From the NCBI GenBank assembly GCA_021805725.1, contig JAJZEH010000110.1, positions 172,012-236,011 of the forward strand: a stretch of 64,000 nt of DNA, written 5' to 3'. Positions within the stretch are counted from its first letter, which is position 1; the number at the start of each line of letters is the position of its first letter. The notes beneath the pieces were generated by a model. It made no database searches, was not told the DNA's origin, and saw only the letters and a list, made by a program, of their open reading frames with translations. Positions 37,894-49,455 of the stretch are shown one piece after another. Source of the DNA: Pseudomonadota bacterium. Its GTDB lineage: Bacteria; Pseudomonadota; Gammaproteobacteria; Burkholderiales; Ferrovaceae. A program made the translations under genes and the position numbers.

Positions 37894-39126
37894 ATGGCTG
37901 AAACACTCATCAAAGTAGATCTGAAGCAGTCCCCCTATCAGAACGAGATGGTGCATAACCGCTGGCACCCGGACATCCCCATGGCCTGCTGGGTCAAGCC
38001 CGGCGATGACTTCATGCTCGAAACCTATGACTGGACGGGGGGCTTCATCAAGAACGACGACAGCGCCGATGATGTCCGCGATATCGACCTGTCCATCGTG
38101 CACTTCCTGTCCGGGCCGGTGGGCGTGCGCGGGGCCGAGCCGGGCGACTTGCTGGTGGTGGACCTCCTCGACATCGGTGCCAAACCGGACAGCCTGTGGG
38201 GTTTCAATGGATTCTTTTCCAAAAAGAACGGTGGGGGATTTCTCACGGATCATTTTCCCCTGGCTCAGAAATCCATCTGGGACATCCAGGGCATGTTCAC
38301 CAAAAGCCGCCATGTGCCCGGTGTGAACTATGCCGGCCTGATCCATCCCGGCCTGATCGGCTGCCTGCCCGATCCCGCCCTGTTGTCCAAATGGAACGAG
38401 CGTGAAGTCGGTCTGATCGCCACGGACCCGGATCGGGTGCCGCCTCTTGCCAATCCGCCCTTTCCGTCCACGGCCCACATGGGCAAGCTCACGGGTGCGG
38501 CCAAGGCGGCGGCTGCAGCCACGGGGGCGCGCACGGTGCCGCCCCGCGAGCATGGTGGCAACTGTGACATCAAGGATCTCTCCCGGGGCTCCAAGATCTA
38601 CTTTCCGGTCTACGTGGATGGTGCCGGACTGTCCGTGGGAGACCTGCATTTCAGCCAGGGCGACGGCGAGATCACTTTCTGCGGCGCCATCGAAATGGCC
38701 GGCTGGGTCCACATGAAAGTGGACCTGATCAAGGGCGGCATGGCCAAGTACGGCATCCGGAATCCCGTTTTCAAGCCCAGCCCCATCACGCCCAATTACA
38801 ACGACTACCTCATCTTTGAAGGCATTTCCGTGGATGAATCGGGCAAGCAGTATTACCTGGACGTGAATGTTGCCTACCGGCAGGCCTGCCTCAATGCCAT
38901 CGAATACCTCACCAAGTTTGGCTACAGCCCGGCCCAGGCGTATTCCATCCTGGGGACTGCACCGGTGCAGGGCCATATCAGCGGGGTAGTGGACATTCCC
39001 AATTCCTGTGCCACCTTGTGGGTGCCAACGCAGATTTTCGATTTTGACATCCGTCCCAATGCTGCGGGTCCCACCCAATGTGTCACGGGGGGCGTGGACA
39101 TGCCCATTTCGCAGGATGTGGTGTAA
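37894..39126 (+). CDS. fmdA: Formamidase (acetamidase/formamidase family)
   Basis: A 410-residue protein with the FmdA start (ETLIKVDLKQSPYQNEMVHNRWHPDIP) and conserved NYAGLIHPGLIGC, REHGGNCDIKDL and GDLHFSQGDGE. The family hydrolyses formamide to formate and ammonia in the cytoplasm. AAGGAG precedes the ATG, 29 bases after urtE. Position after an amide/urea transporter agrees with the Methylophilus fmd operon. Confidence 0.95.
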   Translation: MAETLIKVDLKQSPYQNEMVHNRWHPDIPMACWVKPGDDFMLETYDWTGGFIKNDDSADDVRDIDLSIVHFLSGPVGVRGAEPGDLLVVDLLDIGAKPDSLWGFNGFFSKKNGGGFLTDHFPLAQKSIWDIQGMFTKSRHVPGVNYAGLIHPGLIGCLPDPALLSKWNEREVGLIATDPDRVPPLANPPFPSTAHMGKLTGAAKAAAAATGARTVPPREHGGNCDIKDLSRGSKIYFPVYVDGAGLSVGDLHFSQGDGEITFCGAIEMAGWVHMKVDLIKGGMAKYGIRNPVFKPSPITPNYNDYLIFEGISVDESGKQYYLDVNVAYRQACLNAIEYLTKFGYSPAQAYSILGTAPVQGHISGVVDIPNSCATLWVPTQIFDFDIRPNAAGPTQCVTGGVDMPISQDVV

Positions 39127-39128
39127 CC

Positions 39129-39446
39129 ATGCCCACCTACGACTATCACTGCCCCGATTGCGGGGGCTTCGAAGCCCGTCAGGCCATTGCCCAGCGCGAT
39201 CAGCGGGTGCCCTGTCCGGAGTGCGGCACACCGGCAGGGCGCGTGCTGGTGGCAGCACCTGCCCTGGCTGACATGTCCGGTGACGTGCGTCTGGCCATGG
39301 CCACCAACGAGCGTGCCCGGCACGAGCCGAAACTGTCATCGAATCATCGCCACCACGCGGGTTGTGGCTGCGGAGCACGGAAGCCGGCCGCCTCCAGCGG
39401 GCCACGCTCCTTTGCCAACAAACGACCCTGGATGATCAGCCACTGA
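39129..39446 (+). CDS. FmdB-family zinc-ribbon protein
   Basis: A 105-residue protein starting [18 protein letters not shown] with a second pair CPECG, the FmdB zinc ribbon, and a basic C-terminus with HHAGCGCG that may bind metal. FmdB was named as a regulator of the formamidase operon; many members remain uncharacterised. It starts two bases after fmdA. Confidence 0.85.
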   Translation: MPTYDYHCPDCGGFEARQAIAQRDQRVPCPECGTPAGRVLVAAPALADMSGDVRLAMATNERARHEPKLSSNHRHHAGCGCGARKPAASSGPRSFANKRPWMISH

Positions 39447-39456
39447 GAGGAACACC

Positions 39457-40488
39457 ATGATTCACGGAGATATTTCAAGCAGCAAGGACACCGTCGGTGT
39501 GGCGGTGGTCAATTACAAAATGCCAAGGCTGCATACCAGGGCCGAGGTGCTGGACAATGCCCGGGCCATTGCCCGCATGGTGGAAGGCATGAAGCTGGGA
39601 CTGCCTGGCCTTGATCTCGTGATTTTTCCGGAATACAGCACCCACGGGATCATGTATGACACCCAGGAAATGTATGACACGGCAGCCACCGTGCCCGGCG
39701 AGGAAACGGCAATTTTTGCGGCGGCTTGCCGCAAGGCCCGGGTGTGGGGCGTGTTTTCCCTCACGGGCGAACGCCATGAAATGCATCCCCACAAGGCCCC
39801 CTACAACACCCTGATCCTCATGAACGACCAGGGAGAGATCGTCCAGAAATACCGCAAGATCATGCCCTGGGTGCCCATCGAGGGCTGGTACCCGGGAAAT
39901 ACCACTTATGTATCCGAGGGTCCCAAGGGCCTCAAGGTCAGCCTCATCATCTGTGACGATGGCAATTATCCCGAGATCTGGCGCGACTGCGCCATGAAAG
40001 GCGCCGAGTTGATTGTGCGCTGCCAGGGCTACATGTATCCTGCCAAGGAACAGCAGATCCTGATCTCCAAGGCCATGGCGTTTGCCAATAACACCTATGT
40101 GGCGGTGGCCAATGCGGCAGGATTTGATGGGGTTTATTCCTACTTTGGACATTCGGCGCTCATCGGGTTTGATGGCCGGACCCTGGGGGAATGCGGCGAG
40201 GAAGAAATGGGCATTCAGTATGCGGCCCTGTCCACGAGCCTGATTCGTGACTTTCGTCGAAACGGGCAATCGGAAAACCATCTGTTCAAACTCCTGCACC
40301 GGGGTTATACGGGGCTCATCAATTCAGGCGAAGGTCATCAAGGCGTTGCACCCTGTCCTTACGATTTCTACACCCAATGGGTGAACGATCCCGAAGCGAC
40401 CCGCAAGCGCGTGGAAGCCCTGACACGCCCCATGGTGGGGACCGAGGAATGTCCCATTGACGGAATCCCCAATCCAAAAACTTCATAG
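39457..40488 (+). CDS. amiE: Aliphatic amidase
   Basis: A 343-residue nitrilase-superfamily enzyme, very similar along its length to AmiE: start [20 protein letters not shown], glutamate in [12 protein letters not shown], lysine in YRKIMPWVP and nucleophile cysteine in [12 protein letters not shown]. It hydrolyses acetamide, propionamide and similar amides to acids and ammonia. Formamidase AmiF is a close paralogue, so a broader range is possible. GAGAGGA precedes the ATG. Confidence 0.93.
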   Translation: MIHGDISSSKDTVGVAVVNYKMPRLHTRAEVLDNARAIARMVEGMKLGLPGLDLVIFPEYSTHGIMYDTQEMYDTAATVPGEETAIFAAACRKARVWGVFSLTGERHEMHPHKAPYNTLILMNDQGEIVQKYRKIMPWVPIEGWYPGNTTYVSEGPKGLKVSLIICDDGNYPEIWRDCAMKGAELIVRCQGYMYPAKEQQILISKAMAFANNTYVAVANAAGFDGVYSYFGHSALIGFDGRTLGECGEEEMGIQYAALSTSLIRDFRRNGQSENHLFKLLHRGYTGLINSGEGHQGVAPCPYDFYTQWVNDPEATRKRVEALTRPMVGTEECPIDGIPNPKTS

Positions 40489-40498
40489 CGCTTCTGGC

Positions 40499-41347
40499 AT
40501 GCCCCTTGCATGTGATGTCCCTGCGAGGGGTTGGCAGGCCCGACTTGCGCTGACCTTCGAGGGCAGGGGCGGCACGACGGTGCTTTCCAGGCGCGAGCAT
40601 CTGGGGCCCCTGCGGATTCAGAAGCCCCTGTATCCCGAGGGTCCGGCGATCTGTCACGGGGTTTTGCTTCATCCGCCCGGAGGCATTGCCGGGGGTGATG
40701 ACCTGGAAATGGACGTTGTCGCAGGAACTGGCGCCCATGCCTTCATCACGACGCCCGGGGCCGGCAAGTGGTATCGCAGCCCGGGGGCGCTCTCCACGCA
40801 ACGGGTGCGGATGGAGGTTGCGCCAGGCGGCGTTCTGGAATGGTTTCCCCAGGAGGCCATCGTGTTCAACGGTGCGCGGGCCCGAATGGAAACCCGCGTG
40901 GCCCTGGCTGCGGACGCCTGTTTTCTGGGCTGGGAGATCATCTGCCTGGGGCGCCGCGCCTCGGGGGAGCAATTTGATACCGGGGTCCTGAACCTCGCGA
41001 CGCGCATCGAACGCGAGGGGCGGCCCCTCTGGGTGGAACGCGGCCAGCTGGAAGGGGGCGGACGGTTGCTGCAATCCCCGGCGGGATGGGCGGGTTTTAG
41101 CGTCAGTGCAAGCCTTTATGCCGTGCATGCCCGCGTGGAGGGCGCCGATCTTGCGGCCTGTCGTGCCGTTCGCCCCCAGGAAGCGGAGGCCCGCTTTGGG
41201 GTGACGCGGTTTCCAGAGCTGCTGGTGGCACGCTATTTGGGCCATTCCGCCGAGGATGCACGGAATTGGTGCATCGCCTTGTGGCGCTGCCTGCGGCCGA
41301 CCCTTCTGGAACGGGAAGGGGTATTGCCGAGAATCTGGAGTACTTGA
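40499..41347 (+). CDS. ureD: Urease accessory protein UreD
   Basis: About 282 residues with UreD features ([40 protein letters not shown] and [13 protein letters not shown]). It forms the UreDFG complex that loads nickel. Two starts are possible: ATG 40499, chosen from family length, or TTG 40457 inside the end of amiE. Neither has a strong ribosome site. Confidence 0.92.
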   Translation: MPLACDVPARGWQARLALTFEGRGGTTVLSRREHLGPLRIQKPLYPEGPAICHGVLLHPPGGIAGGDDLEMDVVAGTGAHAFITTPGAGKWYRSPGALSTQRVRMEVAPGGVLEWFPQEAIVFNGARARMETRVALAADACFLGWEIICLGRRASGEQFDTGVLNLATRIEREGRPLWVERGQLEGGGRLLQSPAGWAGFSVSASLYAVHARVEGADLAACRAVRPQEAEARFGVTRFPELLVARYLGHSAEDARNWCIALWRCLRPTLLEREGVLPRIWST

Positions 41348-41357
41348 GGGAGAAACC

Positions 41358-41660
41358 ATGGAGCTGACGCCCCGGGAGAAAGACAAACTGCTCATCTTCA
41401 CGGCGGGACTGCTGGCCGAGCGCCGCCGTGCGCGCGGCCTGAAACTGAACTACCCCGAGGCCGTGGCGCTGATCAGCGCCGCGGTACTGGAAGGGGCGCG
41501 GGATGGCATGACCGTGGCCCAGTTGATGAGTTATGGAAGCACGCTGCTCACCCGCGCGGAGGTGATGGAAGGGGTGCCCGAGATGATCCCGGACATTCAG
41601 GTGGAAGCCACTTTTCCTGACGGCACAAAACTCGTCACCGTACACCACCCCATTGTGTGA
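41358..41660 (+). CDS. ureA: Urease gamma subunit
   Basis: A 100-residue protein with the complete UreA pattern: [23 protein letters not shown] start, [11 protein letters not shown], and end [11 protein letters not shown]. It is a structural subunit of the urease trimer. GAGGGAGA lies before the ATG. Confidence 0.97.
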   Translation: MELTPREKDKLLIFTAGLLAERRRARGLKLNYPEAVALISAAVLEGARDGMTVAQLMSYGSTLLTRAEVMEGVPEMIPDIQVEATFPDGTKLVTVHHPIV

Positions 41661-41668
41661 GGTACCCG

Positions 41669-41974
41669 ATGATACCGGGCGAAATGATCACTGAAGCAGG
41701 AGAAATCGAACTCAACGCGGGACGCCGGACGGTCAGGCTCGTGATCGCCAATAGCGGCGATCGGCCCATCCAGGTGGGTTCCCACTATCATTTTTTCGAA
41801 ACCAACGCAGCCCTGGTTTTTGAGCGCGATGCGGCGCGCGGCATGCGCCTTGATATCGCTGCAGGGACGGCGGTGCGTTTCGAGCCGGGCCAGACCCGCA
41901 CCGTCGATCTGGTGGAGATGGCCGGCGACAGGCGGATCTATGGGTTTCAGGGTCTTGTTATGGGGGCATTATGA
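41669..41974 (+). CDS. ureB: Urease beta subunit
   Basis: A 101-residue protein with UreB motifs MIPGEM at the start, [11 protein letters not shown] and GFQGLVMG at the end. ATG 41669 with GAGG upstream gives the usual start; a GTG at 41657 overlapping ureA is an alternative. It overlaps ureJ by four bases. Confidence 0.97.
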   Translation: MIPGEMITEAGEIELNAGRRTVRLVIANSGDRPIQVGSHYHFFETNAALVFERDAARGMRLDIAAGTAVRFEPGQTRTVDLVEMAGDRRIYGFQGLVMGAL

Positions 41975-42537
41975 GAAAGGTAAACAAAATTTTCCTGGCG
42001 GGGGCCCTGTTGCTCCCTTCCCTCGTGTGGGCCCATCCGGGTCACGATGAAGCGGGGCTTCTGGGAGGACTGGCACATCCCTTCAGCGGGCTGGACCATG
42101 TGCTGGGGATGCTGGCCATCGGCATCTGGGCCGCGCGCAACGACGGCTGGGGGCGCTGGATTGTGCCGGCGGCCTTTCTGGGAGGCATGATGGGCGGAGC
42201 CCTCCTCGGCTTCGACGGCTTCGTGCCTCCTTACCTGGAGTCCGCCATGCTGGCCACGGTGGCGGCTTCGGTGCTGCTGGCTACCCTGGCCGCACGCCTG
42301 CCCCTTGCGGCCAAGGCTGCCATGGCCGCAATTTTCGCGCTCTCCCACGGGCTTGCCCACGGCGCGGAGATCCCTGCGCTGGCCTCGCCCGGCGCCTATG
42401 CGGCGGGCTTTCTTGCGGCCACCGCATTGCTTTTGGCCCTGGGGGTGGGGCTGGGACATCTTGCCCAACACACGAAGCGGGAGCGATGGCTGGGCGCTGC
42501 CCTTGCGACACTGACCCTCTCCCTGTTCTGGGCCTGA
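41971..42537 (+). CDS. ureJ: HupE/UreJ-family metal permease
   Basis: A 188-residue membrane protein with a signal-like first helix ending at AHPGHDE, then [16 protein letters not shown] and HGLAHGAE, the histidine motifs of HupE/UreJ, and five to six helices. It probably imports nickel for urease. It sits between ureB and ureC, a common place for ureJ. Confidence 0.93.
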   Translation: MRKVNKIFLAGALLLPSLVWAHPGHDEAGLLGGLAHPFSGLDHVLGMLAIGIWAARNDGWGRWIVPAAFLGGMMGGALLGFDGFVPPYLESAMLATVAASVLLATLAARLPLAAKAAMAAIFALSHGLAHGAEIPALASPGAYAAGFLAATALLLALGVGLGHLAQHTKRERWLGAALATLTLSLFWA

Positions 42538-42541
42538 CGCC

Positions 42542-44248
42542 ATGGCTGCCAGAATTTCACGCCGGGCCTATGGGGAAATGTACGGACCTACCGTGGGAGA
42601 TCGCGTGCGGCTTGCGGATACGGAGCTCTGGATCGAGGTGGAGCGGGATTTCACCATCCACGGCGAAGAGGTCAAATTCGGAGGCGGCAAGGTCATCCGG
42701 GACGGCATGGGGCAGAGCCAGCGCCATGCCGCGCAGGTGGCCGATACCGTCATCACCAGTGCGCTCATCGTGGATGCCGTGTGCGGCATCATCAAGGCCG
42801 ATATCGGCATCAAGAATGGCCGCATCTGGGGCATCGGCAAGGCGGGCAACCCAGACATCCAGCCGGGGGTGACGCTCCCCATCGGGGCCGCCACGGAAAT
42901 CATTGCCGGTGAAGGCATGATCGTCACCGCCGGTGGCATCGACAGCCATATTCACTTCATCTGCCCCCAGCAAATCGAGGAAGCCCTCACCTCGGGGGTG
43001 ACCACCATGCTGGGCGGCGGCACGGGGCCGGCCACCGGAACCTTTGCCACCACCTGCACCCCGGGGCCCTGGCACATCCATGCCATGCTCCAGGCGGCCG
43101 AAGCATTTCCCATGAATCTGGGGTTCATGGGCAAAGGCAACGTGTCGATGCCCACCCCCGCGCGGGAGCAGATCGAGGCGGGCGCCATTGGCCTCAAACT
43201 CCACGAGGACTGGGGCAGCACGCCGGCAGCCATCGACAACTGCCTGACCGTGGCCGAGGAGATGGATGTGCAGGTGGCCATCCATACGGACACCCTCAAC
43301 GAATCGGGCTTTGTGGAAACCACCCTCGCCGCATTCAAGGGCCGCACCATCCACACCTTCCATACGGAAGGGGCAGGGGGTGGCCATGCGCCGGACATCA
43401 TCCGGGCCGTGGGCGCGCCCAACGTGCTGCCGTCCTCCACCAATCCCACCCGGCCTTACACCGTAAACACCATCGACGAGCATCTCGACATGCTGATGGT
43501 CTGCCATCATCTGGATGCGGCCATTGCGGAGGACATCGCCTTTGCCGAGTCGCGCATCCGGCGCGAGACCATCGCTGCGGAAGACCTTCTGCATGACCGT
43601 GGGGCCTTTTCCATGATGTCGTCCGATTCGCAGGCCATGGGGCGGGTGGGAGAGGTGGTGATCCGGACCTGGCAGACGGCCCACAAGATGAAGGTGCAGC
43701 GCGGTGCCTTGAAGGAGGATAACGCGCGCCACGACAATTTTCGGGTCAAGCGCTATATCGCCAAATACACCATCAATCCCGCCATCACCCACGGCATCAG
43801 CCATGAAGTGGGCTCCATCGAACCCGGCAAGCTGGCCGACCTCGTGGTGTGGAAACCGGCGTTTTTCGGGGTGAAGCCCAGCCTCGTCCTGAAAGGGGGC
43901 ATGATCGCCACGGCCGCCATGGGGGACCCCAATGCGTCCATTCCCACCCCGCAGCCCGTGCATTATCGTCCCATGTTCGGCAGTTATGGAGCGGCCCTGA
44001 ACACCTCGATCACCTTCGTGTCCCAGGCGGCACTGGGCAATGAAGCCGTGTTGCGCCTGGGGTTGCGCAAACCCCTGGTGGCTGTGCGCAATACCCGCGG
44101 GGTGACCAAGCGCCAGATGGTGTTGAATGACGCCATGCCCCACATCGACGTGGACCCCGAAACCTATGCGGTGCACGCCGACGGCGAACTTCTGGTGTGC
44201 GAACCGGCCTCGGTGCTGCCCATGGCGCAGCGCTACTTCCTGTTCTAG
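42542..44248 (+). CDS. ureC: Urease alpha (catalytic) subunit
   Basis: A 568-residue nickel enzyme. Metal ligands are seen in GGIDSHIHF, the lysine to be carbamylated in GLKLHEDWG, and histidines in [10 protein letters not shown] and [15 protein letters not shown]. The flap has MVCHHLD. Length equals the family norm. It hydrolyses urea to ammonia and carbamate in the cytoplasm. No change in key residues was found. Confidence 0.98.
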   Translation: MAARISRRAYGEMYGPTVGDRVRLADTELWIEVERDFTIHGEEVKFGGGKVIRDGMGQSQRHAAQVADTVITSALIVDAVCGIIKADIGIKNGRIWGIGKAGNPDIQPGVTLPIGAATEIIAGEGMIVTAGGIDSHIHFICPQQIEEALTSGVTTMLGGGTGPATGTFATTCTPGPWHIHAMLQAAEAFPMNLGFMGKGNVSMPTPAREQIEAGAIGLKLHEDWGSTPAAIDNCLTVAEEMDVQVAIHTDTLNESGFVETTLAAFKGRTIHTFHTEGAGGGHAPDIIRAVGAPNVLPSSTNPTRPYTVNTIDEHLDMLMVCHHLDAAIAEDIAFAESRIRRETIAAEDLLHDRGAFSMMSSDSQAMGRVGEVVIRTWQTAHKMKVQRGALKEDNARHDNFRVKRYIAKYTINPAITHGISHEVGSIEPGKLADLVVWKPAFFGVKPSLVLKGGMIATAAMGDPNASIPTPQPVHYRPMFGSYGAALNTSITFVSQAALGNEAVLRLGLRKPLVAVRNTRGVTKRQMVLNDAMPHIDVDPETYAVHADGELLVCEPASVLPMAQRYFLF

Positions 44249-44250
44249 CC

Positions 44251-44760
44251 ATGCTGCTCATCGAAACCCGGATGTCGTCCACGGCCCAACCCGGCGAGTG
44301 GCTGCAGTTGTCCTTCGAACTGCGCTGCAAGAATCGCCTGCGCACCCGCCTTGAAAGCGGCGAGGAGGTTGGATTGTTTCTGCCGCGCGGCACGGTGCTG
44401 CGCGGTGGTGACCGACTGCTGGCCCAGGATGGCCGCATCGTTGGGGTGATCGCGGCGCCCGAAGCCCTGCTGGAGGTGACCAGTCCCGATGCGCTGGCCC
44501 TGGCGCGGGTGGCGTACCACCTCGGCAACCGGCATGTGGCGGTGGAACTCCAGCCCGGCCTGTTGCGCTTTGCCAGGGACCATGTCCTCCAGGAAATGGT
44601 CCAGGGTCTGGGGCTTCACGTCACGGAACGGCGCGCGCCCTTCGAGCCCGAGAGCGGGGCCTACGGCGGCCACGCCGGGCATGTCCACGGGCATAGCGCG
44701 GACGGTGAAGGTCGCGGGGCGCGGATCCATGACATGAGCGCGCGGGCGGCAGGAAAATGA
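44251..44760 (+). CDS. ureE: Urease nickel-binding chaperone UreE
   Basis: A 169-residue protein with the UreE N-terminal domain ([15 protein letters not shown]) and metal-binding [12 protein letters not shown]. It has a histidine-rich tail ([11 protein letters not shown]) that binds nickel. It starts two bases after ureC and overlaps ureF by four. Confidence 0.95.
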   Translation: MLLIETRMSSTAQPGEWLQLSFELRCKNRLRTRLESGEEVGLFLPRGTVLRGGDRLLAQDGRIVGVIAAPEALLEVTSPDALALARVAYHLGNRHVAVELQPGLLRFARDHVLQEMVQGLGLHVTERRAPFEPESGAYGGHAGHVHGHSADGEGRGARIHDMSARAAGK

Positions 44761-45425
44761 GCCTGGCGCTGATCCGCCTGATGCAGCTCGTCAGCCCCGT
44801 CCTGCCGGTGGGTGCCTACACCTATTCGCAGGGCCTGGAATGGGCCGTGCAGGCCGGGACGGTGCAAAGCGAGGCCTCGGCGCAGGTGTGGATCGGGGAT
44901 TGCCTCGAATTTGGTGCTGCGCGCCTTGAGGCCGTCTATCTTGGACAGATGCTGCGGGCCTGGCAGATGGGGCATGCCGACCAGGCCCTGGCGCTCGATG
45001 CGGAATTTCTGGCAAGCCGGGAAACCGCAGAACTGCGCGCGGAAACCCTCCAGATGGGGCATTCCCTGGCGCGTCTGCTGCGCGACCTGGGGGCGTTTTC
45101 CACCGAGGTTCTGGGACGATTTGACGAGCCCGGTTACCCCCTGGTCTGGAGTTTTGCCGCCAATGCCTGGTCCATTTCCCCGGAAGCGGCCATGACGGGA
45201 TATCTCTGGGCCTGGCTCGAGAACCAGGTGATGGCCGCGGTAAAACTCGTCCCCCTGGGACAGACTGCGGGCCAGCGCCTTCTCGCCACCCTGGGCCAGC
45301 AGCTGCCTGCCTGTGCCCGGACAGCGCTTGAAACCCCACTGGAGCAAACCTCCAATTATTTGCCAGCATTTGCCATTGCTTCCTGTTGTCACGAAACCCA
45401 ATACACCCGTCTATTCCGATCATGA
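44757..45425 (+). CDS. ureF: Urease accessory protein UreF
   Basis: A 222-residue helical protein with the UreF start [25 protein letters not shown] and [23 protein letters not shown]. It works with UreD and UreG in nickel insertion. Overlaps ureE and ureG by four bases each. Confidence 0.95.
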   Translation: MSLALIRLMQLVSPVLPVGAYTYSQGLEWAVQAGTVQSEASAQVWIGDCLEFGAARLEAVYLGQMLRAWQMGHADQALALDAEFLASRETAELRAETLQMGHSLARLLRDLGAFSTEVLGRFDEPGYPLVWSFAANAWSISPEAAMTGYLWAWLENQVMAAVKLVPLGQTAGQRLLATLGQQLPACARTALETPLEQTSNYLPAFAIASCCHETQYTRLFRS

Positions 45426-46048
45426 ACATGCACACACAACCCCTGCGAGTCGGGATTGGCGGACCGGTGGGTTCGGGCAAGACCGCCCTGACCCTGGCGC
45501 TCTGCCTGGCCCTGCGCGACCGCTACAACATCGCCGTCATCACCAACGACATCTATACGGAAGAGGATGCCCAGTTTCTGGTGCGCCATGAAGCCCTCAC
45601 ACCCGACCGGATCCTTGGGGTGGAAACCGGAGGCTGCCCCCATACGGCCATCCGCGAAGATGCCAGCATCAACCTCGAGGCCGTGGACCGATTGAACCAC
45701 CGCTTTCCTGGACTCGACATCATTTTCGTGGAGAGCGGCGGCGACAACCTGGCGGCCACCTTCAGCCCCGAACTGTCGGACCTGACCCTGTACGTCATCG
45801 ACGTGGCCGCGGGGGAAAAAATTCCCCGCAAGGGGGGGCCTGGCATCACCAAATCCGATCTGTTGGTGATCAACAAGATCGATCTTGCGCCCTTCGTCGG
45901 CGCCTCCCTCGAAGTCATGGACCGGGATGCCAAAAGGATGCGCGGCGATTCGCCCTTCGTCTTCTCCAACATGAAAACCGGATCAGGCCTGGGGAAGATC
46001 ATCGATTTCATCGAGAAGGCGGGGATGTTGTCGACCAGGCATCCATGA
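45422..46048 (+). CDS. ureG: Urease accessory GTPase UreG
   Basis: A 208-residue GTPase with P-loop [28 protein letters not shown] (nickel CPH motif), [17 protein letters not shown] and NKIDL. It powers nickel delivery. The ATG overlaps the ureF stop; [15 protein letters not shown] is the natural start. It overlaps the sensor kinase by four bases, which ties that kinase to urease. Confidence 0.97.
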   Translation: MNMHTQPLRVGIGGPVGSGKTALTLALCLALRDRYNIAVITNDIYTEEDAQFLVRHEALTPDRILGVETGGCPHTAIREDASINLEAVDRLNHRFPGLDIIFVESGGDNLAATFSPELSDLTLYVIDVAAGEKIPRKGGPGITKSDLLVINKIDLAPFVGASLEVMDRDAKRMRGDSPFVFSNMKTGSGLGKIIDFIEKAGMLSTRHP

Positions 46049-49000
46049 GCGGAACCGGCCAGGACATTTTCAACGTTCGGCGGGACTACAACACCTGGGT
46101 GGCCAACGAGGTGCTGGAAGACTATGCCCTGCGTTTCACGCCGCGCAGTTTTCGCAAATGGTCCATCTGGCAGGTGGCCAACACGGGCTTCAGCTCTTCG
46201 TCCTTCCTGGTTCTGGAAGCCATCGGGGCCACCCTCCTGATGAGCTTTGGTTTCATCAATACGGCCCTGGCCATCCTGGTGTCCGGCCTGATCATTTTTC
46301 TGGCAAGCCTGCCCATCAGCCGAAACTCGGCGCGCTTCGGCCTCGACATGGACCTCCTGACGCGCGGTTCGGGCTTTGGGTATCTGGGGTCCACGGTGAC
46401 CTCGCTGATCTACGCTGCGTTCACCTTCATCTTTTTTGCCCTCGAGGCCGCCATCATGGCCTCCGCCCTGAATCTTGCCTTCGGCATACCCGAGGTCTGG
46501 GGGTACATGATCTGCGCCCTCATCGTGATCCCCCTGGTGGCCCTGGGCATCACGGCCATCAGCCGTTTCCAGAGCCTCACCCAGCCCGTTTGGCTGTTTC
46601 TGCTGCTGTTGCCTTATGTGTACCTGCTGCTCAATCAGTCGCAGGATTTTGTCCTGTTCAGTCACTTCGGTGGGCATGCGGGCACGAGCGTCCAATTTGA
46701 CCTGCGTCTTTTCGTGGGCGCCTGCGCCGTGGTCATGCCTCTGATCGCCCAGATGGGCGAGCAGGCCGACTATCTGCGCTTCATGCCCGAGGCGACGGAA
46801 AAAAACCGCAAGCGCTGGAATCTGGGGGTTTTGGTGGGGGGGTCGGGCTGGCTGGTATTGAGCGCCCTGAAGATGATGGGTGGCGCGTTCCTGGCCTTCC
46901 TGGCCCTTCGCCATGGCTTGCCTGAAGTGCTGGCCGTGAATCCCAACCAGATGTACCTGAATGCCTTTGGCCTCGTGTTCACCCAGGGCCACTGGGCGCT
47001 GGCCATCACGGCCGTGTTTGTCATCGTGTCGCAACTCAAGATCAACGTCACCAACGCCTACGCAGGCTCGCTGGCCTGGTCCAATTTTTTCTCGCGGCTT
47101 ACCCACAGTCATCCGGGGCGCGTGGTCTGGGTTGTGTTCAACACCCTGATTGCACTGATGCTCATGGAACTCAACCTGTTGCAGGTCATGGATCGCGTCC
47201 TGGCCCTGTTTTCCAATGTGGCGGTGCCGTGGGTCATGACGGTGGTGGCGGATCTCGTGATCAACAAGCGTCTGGGGTTCTCCCCCAAGGGCATCGAGTT
47301 TCGCCGCGCCTATCTCTATGACATCAATCCGGTGGGCTTTGGCACCATGGGGATGACCTCGGCCCTGTCCCTGTCCGTGTATCTTGGGGTATTCGGCCCG
47401 GGGGTACAGCCCTTTGCCATCCTGATTGCGGTGTTCCTTCCCCTGGTCCTGTCTCCAACCCTGGCCTGGGCCACCCGTGGTAAATACTACATCGCGCGCC
47501 CCACGGCCCCCATGCCCCAGGCTGATCCGGTCGCCGCGCAGACCTGCCTGATTTGCGGGGTGCGCTACGAGCGGGAGGACCTGGCCAGTTGTCCTGCCTA
47601 TCGCGGCAATATCTGCTCGCTTTGCTGTACGCTGGACGTGCGCTGTCACGACCAATGCAAACCCCAGGCGGCCCTGACGGAGCAATGGACCCAATTCATC
47701 GGCAAATTCCTGCCCCGATCCATGGTGCCTTATCTGAAGGCGGGTCTTGGGCAGTACCTGCTCATGATGCTGGGATTTACCCTGTTTCTCGGGTTCGTGA
47801 TGAGCCTTCTGTACTATCAGGAAATCCTCACTCTGAAACCGGGGGATGCTGGGCTTCTGGGTTATCTGCGCAGCGCCTATGTGCGGATCGGGTCCGCCCT
47901 GCTGCTGATTTCGGGCATCATCGCCTGGTGGATGGTGCTGACCAGCAAAAGCCGCCATGTGGCACAGGAAGAAGCCCGCCACCAGACCGGGCTGCTGCTG
48001 CAGGAAATCAGCTCACACCATCAAACCGACCTGCTCCTGCAGGGGGCAAAGCGCTTTGCAGATCAGGCCAACCAGGCCAAGAGCCGCTACATCATGGCCA
48101 TCAGCCACGAGTTGCGCACGCCCCTCAACAGCATCCTGGGCTATGCCCAGATTCTCGATGGCGATGCGACGATTCCGGAAAACCGCCGTCAGGCAGTGAG
48201 CGTGATCCGCAGGAGCGGCGACCATCTGTTGTCGTTGATCGAAGGCACCCTGGACATAGCGCGTATCGAGGGGGGCAAGCTGCGGCTTGAGATCAAGCCC
48301 CTCAATTTTCCAGAATTCGTCGAGCAGATCGTCAGCATGTTCGAGGTTCAGGCCTACAACAAGGGCATCAACTTCTTCTACCGCCCCTCGGGTGAACTGC
48401 CTGCCTTCGTGCGCGCGGACGTGGGTCGGCTGCGGCAGATTCTCATCAACATTCTGGGCAACGCGGTGAAATTCACCACCCAGGGCGAGGTGCTCTTTCA
48501 CCTGCGTTATCAAAACGAGATCGCGGTTTTCGAAATCGAGGATACCGGGCCCGGCATCGACCCCAGGGAACTGGAGCTCATCTTCGAACCCTTTGCGCGC
48601 GGTACGGCCACCCACACGGGCGCCACGGGGGGGACGGGGCTTGGGCTGACCATCGCCAGGATGCTGACGGACCTCATGGGCGGCGAACTGGCCGTGGAGA
48701 GCGTTCTGGGGCAGGGCTCGCGCTTCAAGATCCGTCTGTTCCTGCCCCAGATCAGCCCCCTGCAGTCCGCCATCGAACCGCAGCACCAGAAATGCGTGGG
48801 ATACGTGGGGGTACGGCGCCGGATTCTGGTGGTGGACAACGAGAAGAACGATCGCGATCTTCTGGTGAGCATGCTGGGCCCCCTGGGGTTTCAACTGGCC
48901 GAGGCCAGCAGTGGGCAGGAGTGCCTCGACATCCTGCCCGGTTTCTGCCCCCACCTGATTTTCATGGACCTTGCCATGCCGGACCTGGACGGTTGGCAAA

Positions 49001-49455
49001 CCATCCGGCGCATTCGGGCCAGCGGGTTGAGCGAATGCGAGATTGCCATCATTTCCGCCAATGCCTTCGAGCGAGGGGCAGAAAACGAGGCGGGCATCAC
49101 GGCAGAGAATTTCATCACCAAACCGGTGCGCCTGGACGACCTGGTGGACTGGATTGGGCGGCATCTCAAACTGGAGTGGATCACGGCGACGCAATCACCT
49201 GTCCATGAACGGGTGCCTGCGCAGATTTCGCCCATGGCCTTTCCACCGCATGCCCAGTTGCAACGGCTGCTGGCCCATGTGGAGCGTGGCTATGTTCGCG
49301 GCGTGACGACCCAGCTGGAGGAAGTCGAAAAACTGGACCGCCGTTATGAGGGGTTTGTGAATGCGTTACGAAGGCTGGCCGCGCAGTTTCAGTTTGACGC
49401 CATGAAAACCCTGTTGAAGACGGGGCTTGGCAAAGAGGAAGAGCAAAATGCATGA
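46045..49455 (+). CDS. NCS1-transporter-like hybrid sensor histidine kinase
   Basis: A 1136-residue fusion. Residues 1-490 are a polytopic domain of about 12 helices like NCS1 (cytosine/purine/allantoin) permeases. Residues 498-545 are cysteine-rich (CLICG, CPAY, CSLCC, CHDQC), possibly a metal site. Two more helices follow near 570-635, then a histidine kinase (phospho-acceptor in SHELRTP near residue 688, ATPase with [15 protein letters not shown] and GGTGLGL) and a receiver (phospho-acceptor in FMDLAMP near 974). About 80 C-terminal residues are unassigned. It is built like CbrA, which has a different (SSS) transporter domain. It overlaps ureG by four bases. Ligand unknown; nitrogen compound inferred. 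Confidence 0.9.
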   Translation: MSGTGQDIFNVRRDYNTWVANEVLEDYALRFTPRSFRKWSIWQVANTGFSSSSFLVLEAIGATLLMSFGFINTALAILVSGLIIFLASLPISRNSARFGLDMDLLTRGSGFGYLGSTVTSLIYAAFTFIFFALEAAIMASALNLAFGIPEVWGYMICALIVIPLVALGITAISRFQSLTQPVWLFLLLLPYVYLLLNQSQDFVLFSHFGGHAGTSVQFDLRLFVGACAVVMPLIAQMGEQADYLRFMPEATEKNRKRWNLGVLVGGSGWLVLSALKMMGGAFLAFLALRHGLPEVLAVNPNQMYLNAFGLVFTQGHWALAITAVFVIVSQLKINVTNAYAGSLAWSNFFSRLTHSHPGRVVWVVFNTLIALMLMELNLLQVMDRVLALFSNVAVPWVMTVVADLVINKRLGFSPKGIEFRRAYLYDINPVGFGTMGMTSALSLSVYLGVFGPGVQPFAILIAVFLPLVLSPTLAWATRGKYYIARPTAPMPQADPVAAQTCLICGVRYEREDLASCPAYRGNICSLCCTLDVRCHDQCKPQAALTEQWTQFIGKFLPRSMVPYLKAGLGQYLLMMLGFTLFLGFVMSLLYYQEILTLKPGDAGLLGYLRSAYVRIGSALLLISGIIAWWMVLTSKSRHVAQEEARHQTGLLLQEISSHHQTDLLLQGAKRFADQANQAKSRYIMAISHELRTPLNSILGYAQILDGDATIPENRRQAVSVIRRSGDHLLSLIEGTLDIARIEGGKLRLEIKPLNFPEFVEQIVSMFEVQAYNKGINFFYRPSGELPAFVRADVGRLRQILINILGNAVKFTTQGEVLFHLRYQNEIAVFEIEDTGPGIDPRELELIFEPFARGTATHTGATGGTGLGLTIARMLTDLMGGELAVESVLGQGSRFKIRLFLPQISPLQSAIEPQHQKCVGYVGVRRRILVVDNEKNDRDLLVSMLGPLGFQLAEASSGQECLDILPGFCPHLIFMDLAMPDLDGWQTIRRIRASGLSECEIAIISANAFERGAENEAGITAENFITKPVRLDDLVDWIGRHLKLEWITATQSPVHERVPAQISPMAFPPHAQLQRLLAHVERGYVRGVTTQLEEVEKLDRRYEGFVNALRRLAAQFQFDAMKTLLKTGLGKEEEQNA

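Noticed and set aside
45553..47982. A second gene antisense to ureG and the kinase
   Set aside because: The product is rich in histidine, glutamine and glycine with no domain, as expected of a reverse-complement artefact of the sense genes.
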